Positions 16,484 through 25,118 of a DNA stretch of 64,000 nt are shown here, piece by piece (position 1 is the stretch's first letter; each line of letters opens with the position of its first letter). The DNA is from Streptomyces griseus subsp. griseus (GTDB lineage Bacteria; Actinomycetota; Actinomycetes; Streptomycetales; Streptomycetaceae): NCBI RefSeq assembly GCF_000720255.1, contig NZ_JOJE01000031.1:1-64000 (forward strand). Direction: 5' to 3'. The position numbers and the translations under genes were made by a program. Under the pieces are notes generated by a model. The model had not been told where the DNA came from, did not search any database, and saw only the letters and a program-made list of their open reading frames with translations.

Positions 16484-19400
16484 ATGGCCGCTGTACGGGG
16501 GAGCGACGTCCTGGAGGCGTCACAGGTTCGGATCTACTCGGCCGCCGGCGCGGTGATCGGCGCGGGGTTCCTCGTCGCCGCCGATGTGGTGTGCACCTGC
16601 GCCCATGTCGTCGCCCGGGCACTCGGCGTGCCGGACACCGCGGAGAGCGTGCCCGAGGGGCAGGTGGGCCTCGACTTTCCGCTGCTGGGCGGTCGCCCCG
16701 GGGCGCGGGCGGGCGTGGTGTCGTGGCGGCGCGACGGGGTGGACGTCGCGCTGCTGCGGCTCGACACGGCGGTCGAGGGAGCCCGGCCGGTGCCGCTGGT
16801 CGACGGGACCGAGGTATGGGGGCACACGTTCCGGGCACTGGGCTACCCGGCCGGCGCCGACCACGGCGTATGGGCGTCGGGCACCTTGCGCGCCGGACAG
16901 GGCTCGGGCTGGCTGCAGATCCAGACACAGGAGCCGGGGCCGCGCGTCGCGGAGGGGTACAGCGGGGCGCCCGTGTGGGACGACGCCCAGGACGGCGTGG
17001 TCGGCATGATGGTCGCCGCGCACCGGGGCGAGCCCACCGCGTATCTGGTGCCGTCGGCCCATCTGGTCGACGAACCGACCCTGCGGCCGCGCTGTCCGTT
17101 CAAGGGGCTCGCGGCGTTCACGGAGGACGACGCGGAGTTGTTCCACGGCCGCGACAGCGAGATCGCCCGCGTGGCGGAGGCCGTGCGCAGGCGGCCGGTG
17201 ACGCTGGTGGCGGGGCCTTCCGGGTGCGGGAAGTCATCCCTCGTACGGGCAGGGGTGCTGCCCCGGTCACGGGCCGAGGGCATGAGCGTGTCCGAGCTGC
17301 GGCCCGTGCCGGGGGCGCGGGCGGTCGCCGTACTCGCCCGGGCGCTGACCGGGCTTCTGGAGACGGGGCTCGGCGAGGTCGAACGGCTCACCAGAGCCGA
17401 GGAGTTGGCGGTGCTCCTGGAGAACGGGGAGGACGACGTACCCGCCGAGTTACGGGGCAGGATTCTCGCACGCGGAGCAGGCGCCGGGCACGTTCTCTTC
17501 GTCGACCAGCTCGAGGAGTACGCGGGCGCCGATCCCGCCGCCGCCCGCGACCTGTTCGCGCTGCTCGCCGCCCTGGCGGGCAACGACGGTGCGGCCGTGC
17601 TGCGGGTCGTCGCCACCGCGCGGCCCGACTCGCTCGGTGTGCTGGTGACGCCCGGCACGTCCGACCTCGTCAGCGAAGCCGTGGAGTTCCTCGCGCCGCT
17701 GGCCGCGAAGGACTTGGAGCGGGCGGTGACGGCTCCCGTCGACGCCGTGCCGGGGCTGTGGTTCGAGCCGGGCCTTCCGGAGCGGATCGTCGTCGACGCG
17801 GGTGACGAGCCCGGGCGGATGCCACTGGTCCAGTTCGCCCTGACCGAGCTGTGGAGGCGCCGCACTCGCTCGATGCTCACCCACGCCGCCTACGACGAGC
17901 TGGGCGGCGTCGCGGGCGCTCTCGTCGGCTACGCGGAGGACGCCTTCGCCGCGCTGACCCAAGCCCAACAGGACTGCGCCCGACGGCTCTTCGTCCAGCT
18001 GGCCCGGCCCGACGACGGTGGCACCTCCTTCGCCCGCAGGCCCACCCGCGCCGCCGACCTCGCTCCGGAACTGCTCGCTCTGGCACGGGACTTGGCCCCC
18101 GGCAAGCTCGTCGTCCTCTCCCGCGCCCCGGGGGGCGCCGAGGGCGAGGAGATCGTCGATCTGGCACACGAGGCACTGACCGGACTCTGGCCGCGCCTGA
18201 GGCGGTGGCTCGTCGACTCCCGCGACTTCCGCTCCTGGCAGGAACAACTGCGAGCCGACCTGCACCGCTGGCAGATTCAGGATCGTGAGCCGGGGCGCCT
18301 GTTGAACGGCACCGACCTGGCCGACGCCGAGCGCAGGCTTGCCGAGCACCCCGAGGACGTCTCCGCCGAGGAACGCGACTACATCCGGCTGAGCCGCCGC
18401 CACTCCCGACGCGGCGCCCGCCTCAGACAGGGCGCTGTCGCGGGGCTGGCCGTTCTCACGGTGCTGGCCGTGGTGCTGGCGTTCTCCACCTGGCGGAGCC
18501 TCAAGGCCACCGAGCAGCAGTTGCGGACCCAGGCCGCGAACCTGCTCGCCCAGACCGCCGAGGACCGCCCGGGCAGCGACCCCGCCACCGCGCTCCAGCT
18601 CGCCCTGGCCGCGTGGAAGACCCGGCAGAACCCCAAGACCCAACAAGCACTGCTCAACCAGTACATCCGCGGGCAGTACCTGGAGGGCAGCCATCCGATG
18701 GTGTGGGACGGTCAGGTCACCGGTATGGACGCCACCCCGGACGGCCGCACCCTGATAGTGAAGTCGAAGCCCGGTCGTGGCACCGGGTTGAAGTTCACCG
18801 TGGTCACCGGCGCTCTCGAGCGTAAACCTCGGGCACGGCCGCTGAGCGGCGCCCCGACGGGAGGGCCGCTGGAGACGGCCCTCAGCCCGGACGGCCGCTT
18901 CTTCGCCGCGACCGGAGCCGACGGGGTGCGGCTGTGGCGGCTGGACGGTCCCCAGCAGCCCACCCTTCTGGAGATCGGTGACCACGACCTTCCCGAGCAG
19001 GCCAGTGGCAATCTGGACTTCAGCAGCGACGGGAAGCGGCTGCTGCTGATGATGGGCGACAACTCCACCAAGTGTTACGACGGCAGCCGGCCGTGCACCC
19101 CCGCGTTCGGCCAGGTGTGGCAGGTGCCCTCCGGCGCCCGCATTCACGTACCGAACGAGCTCGTTCCCAGGAAGGGGCTGAAAGAGGCCGCGTTCACCTC
19201 CGACGCGAACACCGTCGCGACGATCAGCCACCCCCCTGAGGCGGCCGGCCCGCGTATCGAGGTCAGAGACCTCAGTACCGGCCGGTTGAGCTACACCTCC
19301 ACCACCGGGGACTCGGGTGGCGCGGAGCTACGAGTCGGCGGCGAGGTCCTTGTCACGTCGGGCACCACCACCTCGTACGAACAAGCCCTCGGTGTCGGAG

Positions 19401-20779
19401 CCGGGCGCAGGACCGAGCTCCCGACCGGCGGGGGGCCGGCGGACGCCACCTCTCGATTCGACGTCCAATTCCCGGAGAGCACCTGGGACTCAGGAGGCAA
19501 AGCCGGCGGGTACGCCGAGCCGATCCTGACGGACCTGCGCACCGGGCAGACCTACCGGACCCGCATCCCGACCTCGGGCGACGCCCCCGCCGCGTACGCC
19601 GGTGTCGCGGCGGTGCCGCGCGCGGACGGTGGGCTCACCGTCCTCGTCCCCGTCGGTTCGACGTTGATGGCGGTGCGCGCCGAACCGGCGGGGGGCAAAA
19701 GGTTCCGGGGCACGATGGGGAAATACAGCGTTTCGCCGGACGGTCGCTTCGTCGCCCTGGCCTCCGCCCGGCGCCTCGAGATCCTCGACGCCTCCCGCAC
19801 CCGCCACCAGTCGGTGTCGCTCCCGCAGCCCGCCGAGACGGTGGACTGGATACCCACGTGGACGGCCGACTCAAAGCGGATCGTGGTGTGGGGCGAAACC
19901 GGCAATTTGTATAGGTCGTACTCGGCGCGGGACCTGGGCGAGAGTGTGCTGCTCGACGATGTCGTGCCGGGGGCGAAGGAACTCGACGGTGTCGTTGAGC
20001 TGCGAGGCGGCGAAGTGGACAGTGTCGCCGCACTTCAGGGCAGCGAGATCGTTCTGCTGACCGTGGACGGCCGACTCACCAGGGTCGACGCCGCCGACCC
20101 GGCCGTGCGCACCCGCCCCTTCCTGGTTCACCCCACACCGAACTGGGCCGGCACCGGCCGCATGGAAGCCAGTCTCGCGAAGAGCCAGCTCAGCGCCCGC
20201 CCGGGGCATCCGGGACAGGTCGCCGCGGTCACCAGGAAGGGGACCCAGAGCGGCGAGATCCTCCTGTGGGACGTCCGGGCTCCCCGACGGGTCACAGCAC
20301 TGCAGGGGCAGGCCGTCAGCGTGCCGATCATCACCTCCCACACCGCCGGCGCACTCGCCTTCGACGAGGACGGCTCACATCTCGCCGTGCAGCACACCGA
20401 CGGGCAGGTGCGCGTGTGGGACGTCGACCGCCGGAAAACACTTGCCGGTGGCGCGCCCCGCACGGGCAACGACGCGCTGATCGGGTTCGGTCCCGGCGAC
20501 AGCGTCGTCACGTACCGCTACGGCAAGTATCGGGTCCAGTTCTACGACCGGAGGGACGACCGTGTCTCGTACACCCTGCCGGTCTCGGGCGATGACTGGA
20601 TCACAGGCTTCGTGCGCGGACACCACCTGACCGTCGACACCGGCCGCCTGCGCCAGATCTTCGATCTGCGCCCCGACATCCAGTTCCACACCCTGTGCGC
20701 CGCCGCGGGGCGCGACTACACCAAAGCCGAGCGTGAGCTGCTCCCGGAAGGGACCCCGTCGAAGCAGCCCTGTGCTTGA
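16484..20779 (+). CDS. Trypsin-like protease / nSTAND NTPase / TM / beta-propeller fusion protein
   Basis: A 1,431-residue multidomain protein. Residues 10-195 form a trypsin-like domain with the triad His41 (CAHVV), Asp87 (DGVDVALL) and Ser160 (GYSGAP). Residues 205-600 form a STAND-type NTPase with Walker A GPSGCGKS (244-251) and a Walker B-like strand (VLFVDQLEEY) near 336. A single TM helix lies around 650-670, and the C-terminal 700 residues contain degenerate WD40-like strands (ALSPDGRFFAATG; HLAVQHTDGQVRVWDV). By family knowledge such trypsin-STAND-propeller proteins are sensor-switch-effector ATPases of bacterial conflict systems: the propeller senses a ligand, the NTPase oligomerises, the protease is the effector. 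The target is unknown. The ATG at 16484 has GGAGCGGGGG before it. Confidence 0.85.
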   Translation: MAAVRGSDVLEASQVRIYSAAGAVIGAGFLVAADVVCTCAHVVARALGVPDTAESVPEGQVGLDFPLLGGRPGARAGVVSWRRDGVDVALLRLDTAVEGARPVPLVDGTEVWGHTFRALGYPAGADHGVWASGTLRAGQGSGWLQIQTQEPGPRVAEGYSGAPVWDDAQDGVVGMMVAAHRGEPTAYLVPSAHLVDEPTLRPRCPFKGLAAFTEDDAELFHGRDSEIARVAEAVRRRPVTLVAGPSGCGKSSLVRAGVLPRSRAEGMSVSELRPVPGARAVAVLARALTGLLETGLGEVERLTRAEELAVLLENGEDDVPAELRGRILARGAGAGHVLFVDQLEEYAGADPAAARDLFALLAALAGNDGAAVLRVVATARPDSLGVLVTPGTSDLVSEAVEFLAPLAAKDLERAVTAPVDAVPGLWFEPGLPERIVVDAGDEPGRMPLVQFALTELWRRRTRSMLTHAAYDELGGVAGALVGYAEDAFAALTQAQQDCARRLFVQLARPDDGGTSFARRPTRAADLAPELLALARDLAPGKLVVLSRAPGGAEGEEIVDLAHEALTGLWPRLRRWLVDSRDFRSWQEQLRADLHRWQIQDREPGRLLNGTDLADAERRLAEHPEDVSAEERDYIRLSRRHSRRGARLRQGAVAGLAVLTVLAVVLAFSTWRSLKATEQQLRTQAANLLAQTAEDRPGSDPATALQLALAAWKTRQNPKTQQALLNQYIRGQYLEGSHPMVWDGQVTGMDATPDGRTLIVKSKPGRGTGLKFTVVTGALERKPRARPLSGAPTGGPLETALSPDGRFFAATGADGVRLWRLDGPQQPTLLEIGDHDLPEQASGNLDFSSDGKRLLLMMGDNSTKCYDGSRPCTPAFGQVWQVPSGARIHVPNELVPRKGLKEAAFTSDANTVATISHPPEAAGPRIEVRDLSTGRLSYTSTTGDSGGAELRVGGEVLVTSGTTTSYEQALGVGAGRRTELPTGGGPADATSRFDVQFPESTWDSGGKAGGYAEPILTDLRTGQTYRTRIPTSGDAPAAYAGVAAVPRADGGLTVLVPVGSTLMAVRAEPAGGKRFRGTMGKYSVSPDGRFVALASARRLEILDASRTRHQSVSLPQPAETVDWIPTWTADSKRIVVWGETGNLYRSYSARDLGESVLLDDVVPGAKELDGVVELRGGEVDSVAALQGSEIVLLTVDGRLTRVDAADPAVRTRPFLVHPTPNWAGTGRMEASLAKSQLSARPGHPGQVAAVTRKGTQSGEILLWDVRAPRRVTALQGQAVSVPIITSHTAGALAFDEDGSHLAVQHTDGQVRVWDVDRRKTLAGGAPRTGNDALIGFGPGDSVVTYRYGKYRVQFYDRRDDRVSYTLPVSGDDWITGFVRGHHLTVDTGRLRQIFDLRPDIQFHTLCAAAGRDYTKAERELLPEGTPSKQPCA

Positions 20780-20844
20780 CGGGTCCGCTCCCGGCTCGCG
20801 GAAGCGGTCCGGACGATCCGGGCCGCCTGCGCCCGGCCACGACG

Positions 20845-21246
20845 CTACGGCCGCGCCAGCAGCGTCCGTACACCCTCAGACGTGAGCGTGAGGCTGTGGT
20901 TGTTGGCCGCGTCGATGGTGAGCGAGAGGTCGCCGGACGGCCACTGCGAGGCGAGGGCGCCGAGGGGTACCAGGCGGTAGCGGGAGACGAACGGCAGCAG
21001 CTCGGCCATCTCGACCTCGGAGGTGAACACGGGCACCATCACCTCCCCGCCGGGCTGTTCCAGCACGGGCAGCGCGACCGCGCCGGGGTCGGTGGCGTCC
21101 TCCTCGCGGGCGTCGTCGGGCACCGGCACGAGCACCTCGCTGTGGGCGAGCGTGTCCAGCGCCAGCGTGTCCTCGGTGTTTCGGGCCAGTGCGTCCAGCG
21201 CCTGCTGGGCGGGGGTGGCGGTGTGGTCGTTGGCGGGTGTCTCCAT
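20845..21246 (-). CDS. SseB-family protein
   Basis: A 133-residue protein with the SseB N-terminal fold, recognised by SEVLVPVP, an acidic middle part and VPVFTSEVEMAELLP followed by LSLTIDAANNHSLTL. SseB-like proteins are widespread in actinomycetes and have no settled function. The ATG at 21246 is chosen because conserved sequence begins shortly after it; the ribosome binding site is weak. It converges with the trypsin-STAND gene (65-bp gap without a clear terminator) and follows the AsnC-type regulator on the same strand, 118 bp away. Confidence 0.75.
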   Translation of the reverse strand: METPANDHTATPAQQALDALARNTEDTLALDTLAHSEVLVPVPDDAREEDATDPGAVALPVLEQPGGEVMVPVFTSEVEMAELLPFVSRYRLVPLGALASQWPSGDLSLTIDAANNHSLTLTSEGVRTLLARP

Positions 21247-21364
21247 GGCAGGTCCCCAGGTAGCGAACGGTGCGGTCCCGTCGGCGTGATCTGTCCGGAC
21301 GGGGTCTGGCCTCGCGTACCCGACCCGTGCGGAAGCCAATCCTCCTGAGGACGGGGAATCGTGA

Positions 21365-22351
21365 TCAGACACGATCGGAGACGGCGGACCGTGCCGGGAA
21401 AGGTGACCGGCCGGGGCGTTTGACCGCCTGGCCGATGATGACGGTCTCCACACCGTCCACGCCCAGGCCACCGAGGTCCCGGGTGATGAACCGGTACAGG
21501 TGATCGAGGTCCCGCACCCAGACGGCCACCTGGAGATCGGCCGTGCCGGTGGTCGAGAAGGCGCCGTGGACCGCCGGGTGGGAGGCCAGGGCGCGGCCGA
21601 CCGGGTCCAGGCGGTCGGGCGCGACGCGCATCAGGACGTTCGCGTCGATGGAGAGCCCCAGCCGCCTCGGATCGACCACGACCTGGGTGCGCAGACGGCC
21701 CGCGGCCGCGAGCCGGGCGATGCGGCGCCGCACGGTGGAGTCCGGGTGGCCGGTGCGCGCCGCGACCGCCGCCGCCGGAGCCCTGGCGTCGTCCTCCAGG
21801 GCGGCGAGGATGTCGCGGTCCACCTCGTCCGAGGCACCTTGGGTGTCACCCCGAGGAGGGGTCAGCGCCGCGCGTTCCGCGTCGCTCAGGACGCCGTGCC
21901 GCCAGTCGGACGCCTCGGCGAAGACGTGCAGGATCGTGTCCGCCGTCACCGAGGTGACGGCACGGGTGGCGGGCAGCTCCCGGAAGACCAGGTGGTCTCG
22001 GGTGCCGGGTCGGGTCAACGAGACGGCGAGGATCTCGTCGCCGGACGCCGAGAGGTCGATGAAGGGGATGTCCGGGCGCGCCGCCAGAGCGGCCGTGAGG
22101 GCGTCCAGCTTGCTGCCGAGCACCCGGATCCGCAGGAGCATCGCACCGACCGGGTCGGGCCGTGCCGGCAGGGCGATCACCCGGCACACTCCTTCCGCCG
22201 CCAGGGCCTGCCAACGCCGGTGCACCGTGCGCGCGCTCATGCCGAGCACCTCGCCGGCCCGCTCGGCGGTCAGCCTTCCGTCGCACTGCAACGCGCCGAT
22301 CAGCCGTTGGTCGCGGTCGTCGAGTACCTGATCCGCCATTCGATCCGCCAT
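21365..22351 (-). CDS. Two-domain Lrp/AsnC-family transcriptional regulator
   Basis: A 328-residue regulator built from two AsnC-type units: HTH (DDRDQRLIGALQCDGRLTAE...LGMSARTVHRRW) plus ligand-binding region, then a second HTH (DEVDRDILAALEDDARAPAA...TGHPDSTVRRRI) with a C-terminal RAM-type domain. This duplicated layout is common in Streptomyces and differs from the single-unit Lrp of most bacteria. The gene is divergent from the inositol-phosphatase-like gene (98-bp gap) and may regulate it; RAM domains usually bind amino acids, but no ligand can be assigned. The ATG at 22351 is one of two close starts (the second is five codons in). Confidence 0.85.
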   Translation of the reverse strand: MADRMADQVLDDRDQRLIGALQCDGRLTAERAGEVLGMSARTVHRRWQALAAEGVCRVIALPARPDPVGAMLLRIRVLGSKLDALTAALAARPDIPFIDLSASGDEILAVSLTRPGTRDHLVFRELPATRAVTSVTADTILHVFAEASDWRHGVLSDAERAALTPPRGDTQGASDEVDRDILAALEDDARAPAAAVAARTGHPDSTVRRRIARLAAAGRLRTQVVVDPRRLGLSIDANVLMRVAPDRLDPVGRALASHPAVHGAFSTTGTADLQVAVWVRDLDHLYRFITRDLGGLGVDGVETVIIGQAVKRPGRSPFPARSAVSDRV

Positions 22352-22449
22352 GAACGGCAGTATCGCTCACTTCAGGGGCCCGGAGCGTCGCCGCATGGGC
22401 ATCCCCGCCGAGGATCAGGACGTACACCAGCGCACCCGGGGAGACCGAG

Positions 22450-23244
22450 ATGACGTACCAGGACCTGCTCACCGCCATGACCGACACCGCGCACGAGGTC
22501 GGCGAACTGCTGCTGGCCGCGCCCCGGCCGGCCCCCGCGGTCACCTTCGACGAACTCGCCGCTGCGTTCGCCGCGGTGGAGGCCCCTGGCGACGCCGTCG
22601 TGAGGCGGCGGCTGGGGGCGCTGCGGCCTGGTGCCGCCTGGGCGGAGGAGTTGGACAGCCTGGCCGCGTTGCCGTCGGACGGCGAGGTGTGGATCGTGGA
22701 CATCGTGGACGGGGCGGTGCAGTTCCTCCAGGGGCTGCCGCAGTTCTGCGTCAGCCTGGCGCTGGTCAGCGACGGCGAGCCCGTCGCGGCCGTCCTGCAC
22801 GCCCCGCTGCTCAAGGAGACGTACACGGCCGCCCGGGGGCAGGGGGCCGCGCGCAACGGCCTGCCGGTCAGCCCGTCGGTGAAGACGGACCTGGCCGCGG
22901 CCGTCCTCGCCACCAGCCAGCCGCCGTTCGTCGCCCGGCAGCCGCAGGCCGCCGAGCAGGCCGGGCGGTCGCTGTCCGCCGTACTGCCGCACGTGGCCGC
23001 CGTACGCAATCTCGGGCCCACCTCCTGGCAGATCGCCGACACGGCGGCCGGACGCCTCGACGGCTTCTGGCAGTTCGGCCGGGACGACACCAACCTCCTG
23101 CCCGGCGTCCTGGTCGCCCGCGAGGCGGGCGCCGTGGTCATCACCGCCGACGGTGGGCCCTGGAGGGCCGGCAGTGACAGCTTCCTCGTCGCCGGGGAGC
23201 CTCTGCGCAAGTCCCTGCTGGGCGTGCTGACGGAGCGCGGCTGA
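22450..23244 (+). CDS. Inositol-monophosphatase-like protein with altered active-site motifs
   Basis: A 264-residue member of the IMPase/FBPase metal-dependent phosphatase superfamily. The metal-binding glutamates (WAEE) and both aspartates of the second motif are recognisable, but the usual DPxDGT-N reads DIVDGA-Q, and the third motif normally written WDxxAG reads DTNLLPG...REAG, with Asn where the catalytic-site Asp is expected. Activity is therefore uncertain and a divergent substrate or a non-catalytic role is possible. ATG at 22450 follows GGGGAGACCGAG. It is divergent from the two-domain AsnC regulator and unrelated in position to the canonical IMPase at 35792-36664. Confidence 0.75.
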   Translation: MTYQDLLTAMTDTAHEVGELLLAAPRPAPAVTFDELAAAFAAVEAPGDAVVRRRLGALRPGAAWAEELDSLAALPSDGEVWIVDIVDGAVQFLQGLPQFCVSLALVSDGEPVAAVLHAPLLKETYTAARGQGAARNGLPVSPSVKTDLAAAVLATSQPPFVARQPQAAEQAGRSLSAVLPHVAAVRNLGPTSWQIADTAAGRLDGFWQFGRDDTNLLPGVLVAREAGAVVITADGGPWRAGSDSFLVAGEPLRKSLLGVLTERG

Positions 23245-23309
23245 GGCCGCACACGGGTCGTGGCGCCGCTCTCTTCCCACACGGGCTCCCGGCTCCCTAG
23301 CGTGCGTCC

Positions 23310-25118
23310 ATGGATCAAGAAGAGCGGGATCATGAAGAGTGGGACCACCAAGAGCGGGATCATCGACAGCGGGGTCACGAACAGCGGCCGTCCGCAGCCC
23401 ACTTCGACCACTGTCCCTGGCTGTTCGCCGCCGAGGCGAGCGAGGAACAGCGAGCCGGGCAGCGGGAGCGGCAGCGGGCCATCGGCGGGGACAGCGAGGT
23501 GGGTGAGCGGTGTTACGTCGCCGGGTCCGCGGCGGTGTTCCCGGACCGCCTGCGGCTCGGGAACGACTCGTATATCGCCGCCCACGCCTACGTCACCGGG
23601 GAGTTGACCACCGGCTCCGACTGCACGCTCAACCCGTTCACCACGGTGCGCGGCACCGTCGTGCTGGGCGACGGCGTCCGGATCGGCGCGCACACCTCGC
23701 TGCTGGGCTTCAACCACTCCATGTCCCCCGACCGGCCGGTTTTCCGGCAGCCGCTCACCAGCCGGGGCATCAAGGTCGGCGACGACGTGTGGATAGGCTC
23801 GCACGTGATCGTCGTGGACGGCGTGACCATCGGCGACCACTGCGTCATCGGCGCGGGAGCGGTCGTGACGAAGGACCTGCCGGCGTGGACGGTGGCAGCG
23901 GGAAACCCGGCGCGGGCACTGCGGGACCGCCGGGAGGGTGGCGGGGGTCGTGCGCGCCGGGGCGACGAGGTGCCGTCGCGCTCCACGGGCCACGGCGCGG
24001 ACCTCCCGCTGTCCCGGTTCGCGCACCGTGCCCGGGCGCAGGCCGCCGAACTCCTCGCCCGGTGCTGGGACGGGGAGCGTTATGCCGACCGCCCCGGGGC
24101 CGCTCCGACGGTCCGGGCGCACTGTGACGCCGTGGAGATCGCCGACCTGCTGCTGGGCCGGGCACCGGAGCCGTTGACCGCCGAGGAGCACGTCGGGCGG
24201 CTCGGCGCGGCGCAGGACCCGGTCACCGGCCTCGTGCCGGAACTCGGGGAAGGGCCGCCCACCGTGGACGACGACGGCTTCGTCGGCGAGGGTGCGGCCC
24301 TGTACCACGTGCTCTGCGTCGGCTACGCCCTCGACCTGCTGGGCACCTCCTTTCCCCATCCGGTATGCGGCGCAACGGACATGACGGCACATCAGCTGGT
24401 CGAGCGGTTGGACGGACTGCCGTGGCGCGACGGTGCGTGGGGCGCGGGGGCCTGGATCGACTCCTGGGCGACGGCCGCCCACTGGAACCTGCGGCGGGTG
24501 GGGGCGGGTGGGGTGCGGCCGGGTGCCCTGGAGGCGTTGTTCGGCTGGCTGCTGACCCGGGCCGACCCGACGACCGGGATGTGGGGCGGAACCGGCGTCC
24601 TCTCCCCCGAGACGGGCCGGCTCCAGGTCGTCAACGGCTACTACCGGCTCACCCGCGGTTCGTTCGCCCAGTTCGGCCTGCCGGTGCCGCATCCGGAGCG
24701 GGTGGTGGACACCGTCCTGGCCCACGCCCGCGACACACGCCATTTCGGGGCGGGGCAGGAGAACGCCTGCAACGTGCTGGACGTCGCCCACCCGCTGTGG
24801 CTGTGCACCCGGCAGCTCGGAACGGGCGGCGGCGACGGCTACCGTACGGCCGAGATCCGCGCCTGGGCCGAACGGCAACTGTCCGCCGTACTGGCCCGTT
24901 GGCAGGACGGCCGGGGCTTCGGCTTCGGTCCCGGCGGCCCGGGTCCCGGCCCCGAGCCGGGGCTTCAGGGCACGGAGATGTGGCTGGCCATCGTCTGGTA
25001 CCTGGCGGACCTGCTGGGCCGCTCCGACGAACTCGGCTACCGGCCGCGGGGCGTGCACCGGCCGGAACCGGCGGCCGGGTCCCCGCTCGTCCCCGTCAGA
25101 TCCCCCTTCCCGGGGTGA
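23310..25118 (+). CDS. Left-handed beta-helix acyltransferase fused to a C-terminal alpha/alpha-barrel-like domain
   Basis: A 602-residue fusion. Residues 2-26 are five imperfect pentapeptides (type DHEEW/DHQER), from a 15-nt tandem repeat. Residues about 60-205 are a hexapeptide-repeat acetyltransferase of the maltose O-acetyltransferase/NodL type (ITIGDHCVIG-like turns, LLGFNHSM with a probable catalytic His, VWIGSHVIVVDGV, AVVTKDLPAWTVAAGNPAR). Residues about 230-590 form an all-helical domain (DPVTGLVPELGEGPP; MWGGTGVLSPETGRLQ; GQENACNVLDVAHPLW) that resembles six-hairpin or terpene-cyclase-like barrels; I cannot name its substrate. No ribosome binding site is obvious at the ATG. Its 3' end overlaps the convergent MFS gene by 82 bp. 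A cell-surface or polysaccharide O-acyltransferase is the best guess. Confidence 0.72.
   Translation: MDQEERDHEEWDHQERDHRQRGHEQRPSAAHFDHCPWLFAAEASEEQRAGQRERQRAIGGDSEVGERCYVAGSAAVFPDRLRLGNDSYIAAHAYVTGELTTGSDCTLNPFTTVRGTVVLGDGVRIGAHTSLLGFNHSMSPDRPVFRQPLTSRGIKVGDDVWIGSHVIVVDGVTIGDHCVIGAGAVVTKDLPAWTVAAGNPARALRDRREGGGGRARRGDEVPSRSTGHGADLPLSRFAHRARAQAAELLARCWDGERYADRPGAAPTVRAHCDAVEIADLLLGRAPEPLTAEEHVGRLGAAQDPVTGLVPELGEGPPTVDDDGFVGEGAALYHVLCVGYALDLLGTSFPHPVCGATDMTAHQLVERLDGLPWRDGAWGAGAWIDSWATAAHWNLRRVGAGGVRPGALEALFGWLLTRADPTTGMWGGTGVLSPETGRLQVVNGYYRLTRGSFAQFGLPVPHPERVVDTVLAHARDTRHFGAGQENACNVLDVAHPLWLCTRQLGTGGGDGYRTAEIRAWAERQLSAVLARWQDGRGFGFGPGGPGPGPEPGLQGTEMWLAIVWYLADLLGRSDELGYRPRGVHRPEPAAGSPLVPVRSPFPG
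23313..23387 (+). repeat. Five tandem 15-bp units at the start of the acyltransferase gene
   Basis: Five imperfect units follow the start codon: GATCAAGAAGAGCGG, GATCATGAAGAGTGG, GACCACCAAGAGCGG, GATCATCGACAGCGG, GGTCACGAACAGCGG. Each encodes a charged pentapeptide rich in Asp/His/Glu/Arg. Such a repeat can change copy number by slippage without breaking the frame. Confidence 0.8.

Noticed and set aside
21846..25058. Long minus-strand frame across the IMPase-like and acyltransferase genes
   Set aside because: It is a shadow of two plus-strand genes with recognisable domains; its product has no signature.
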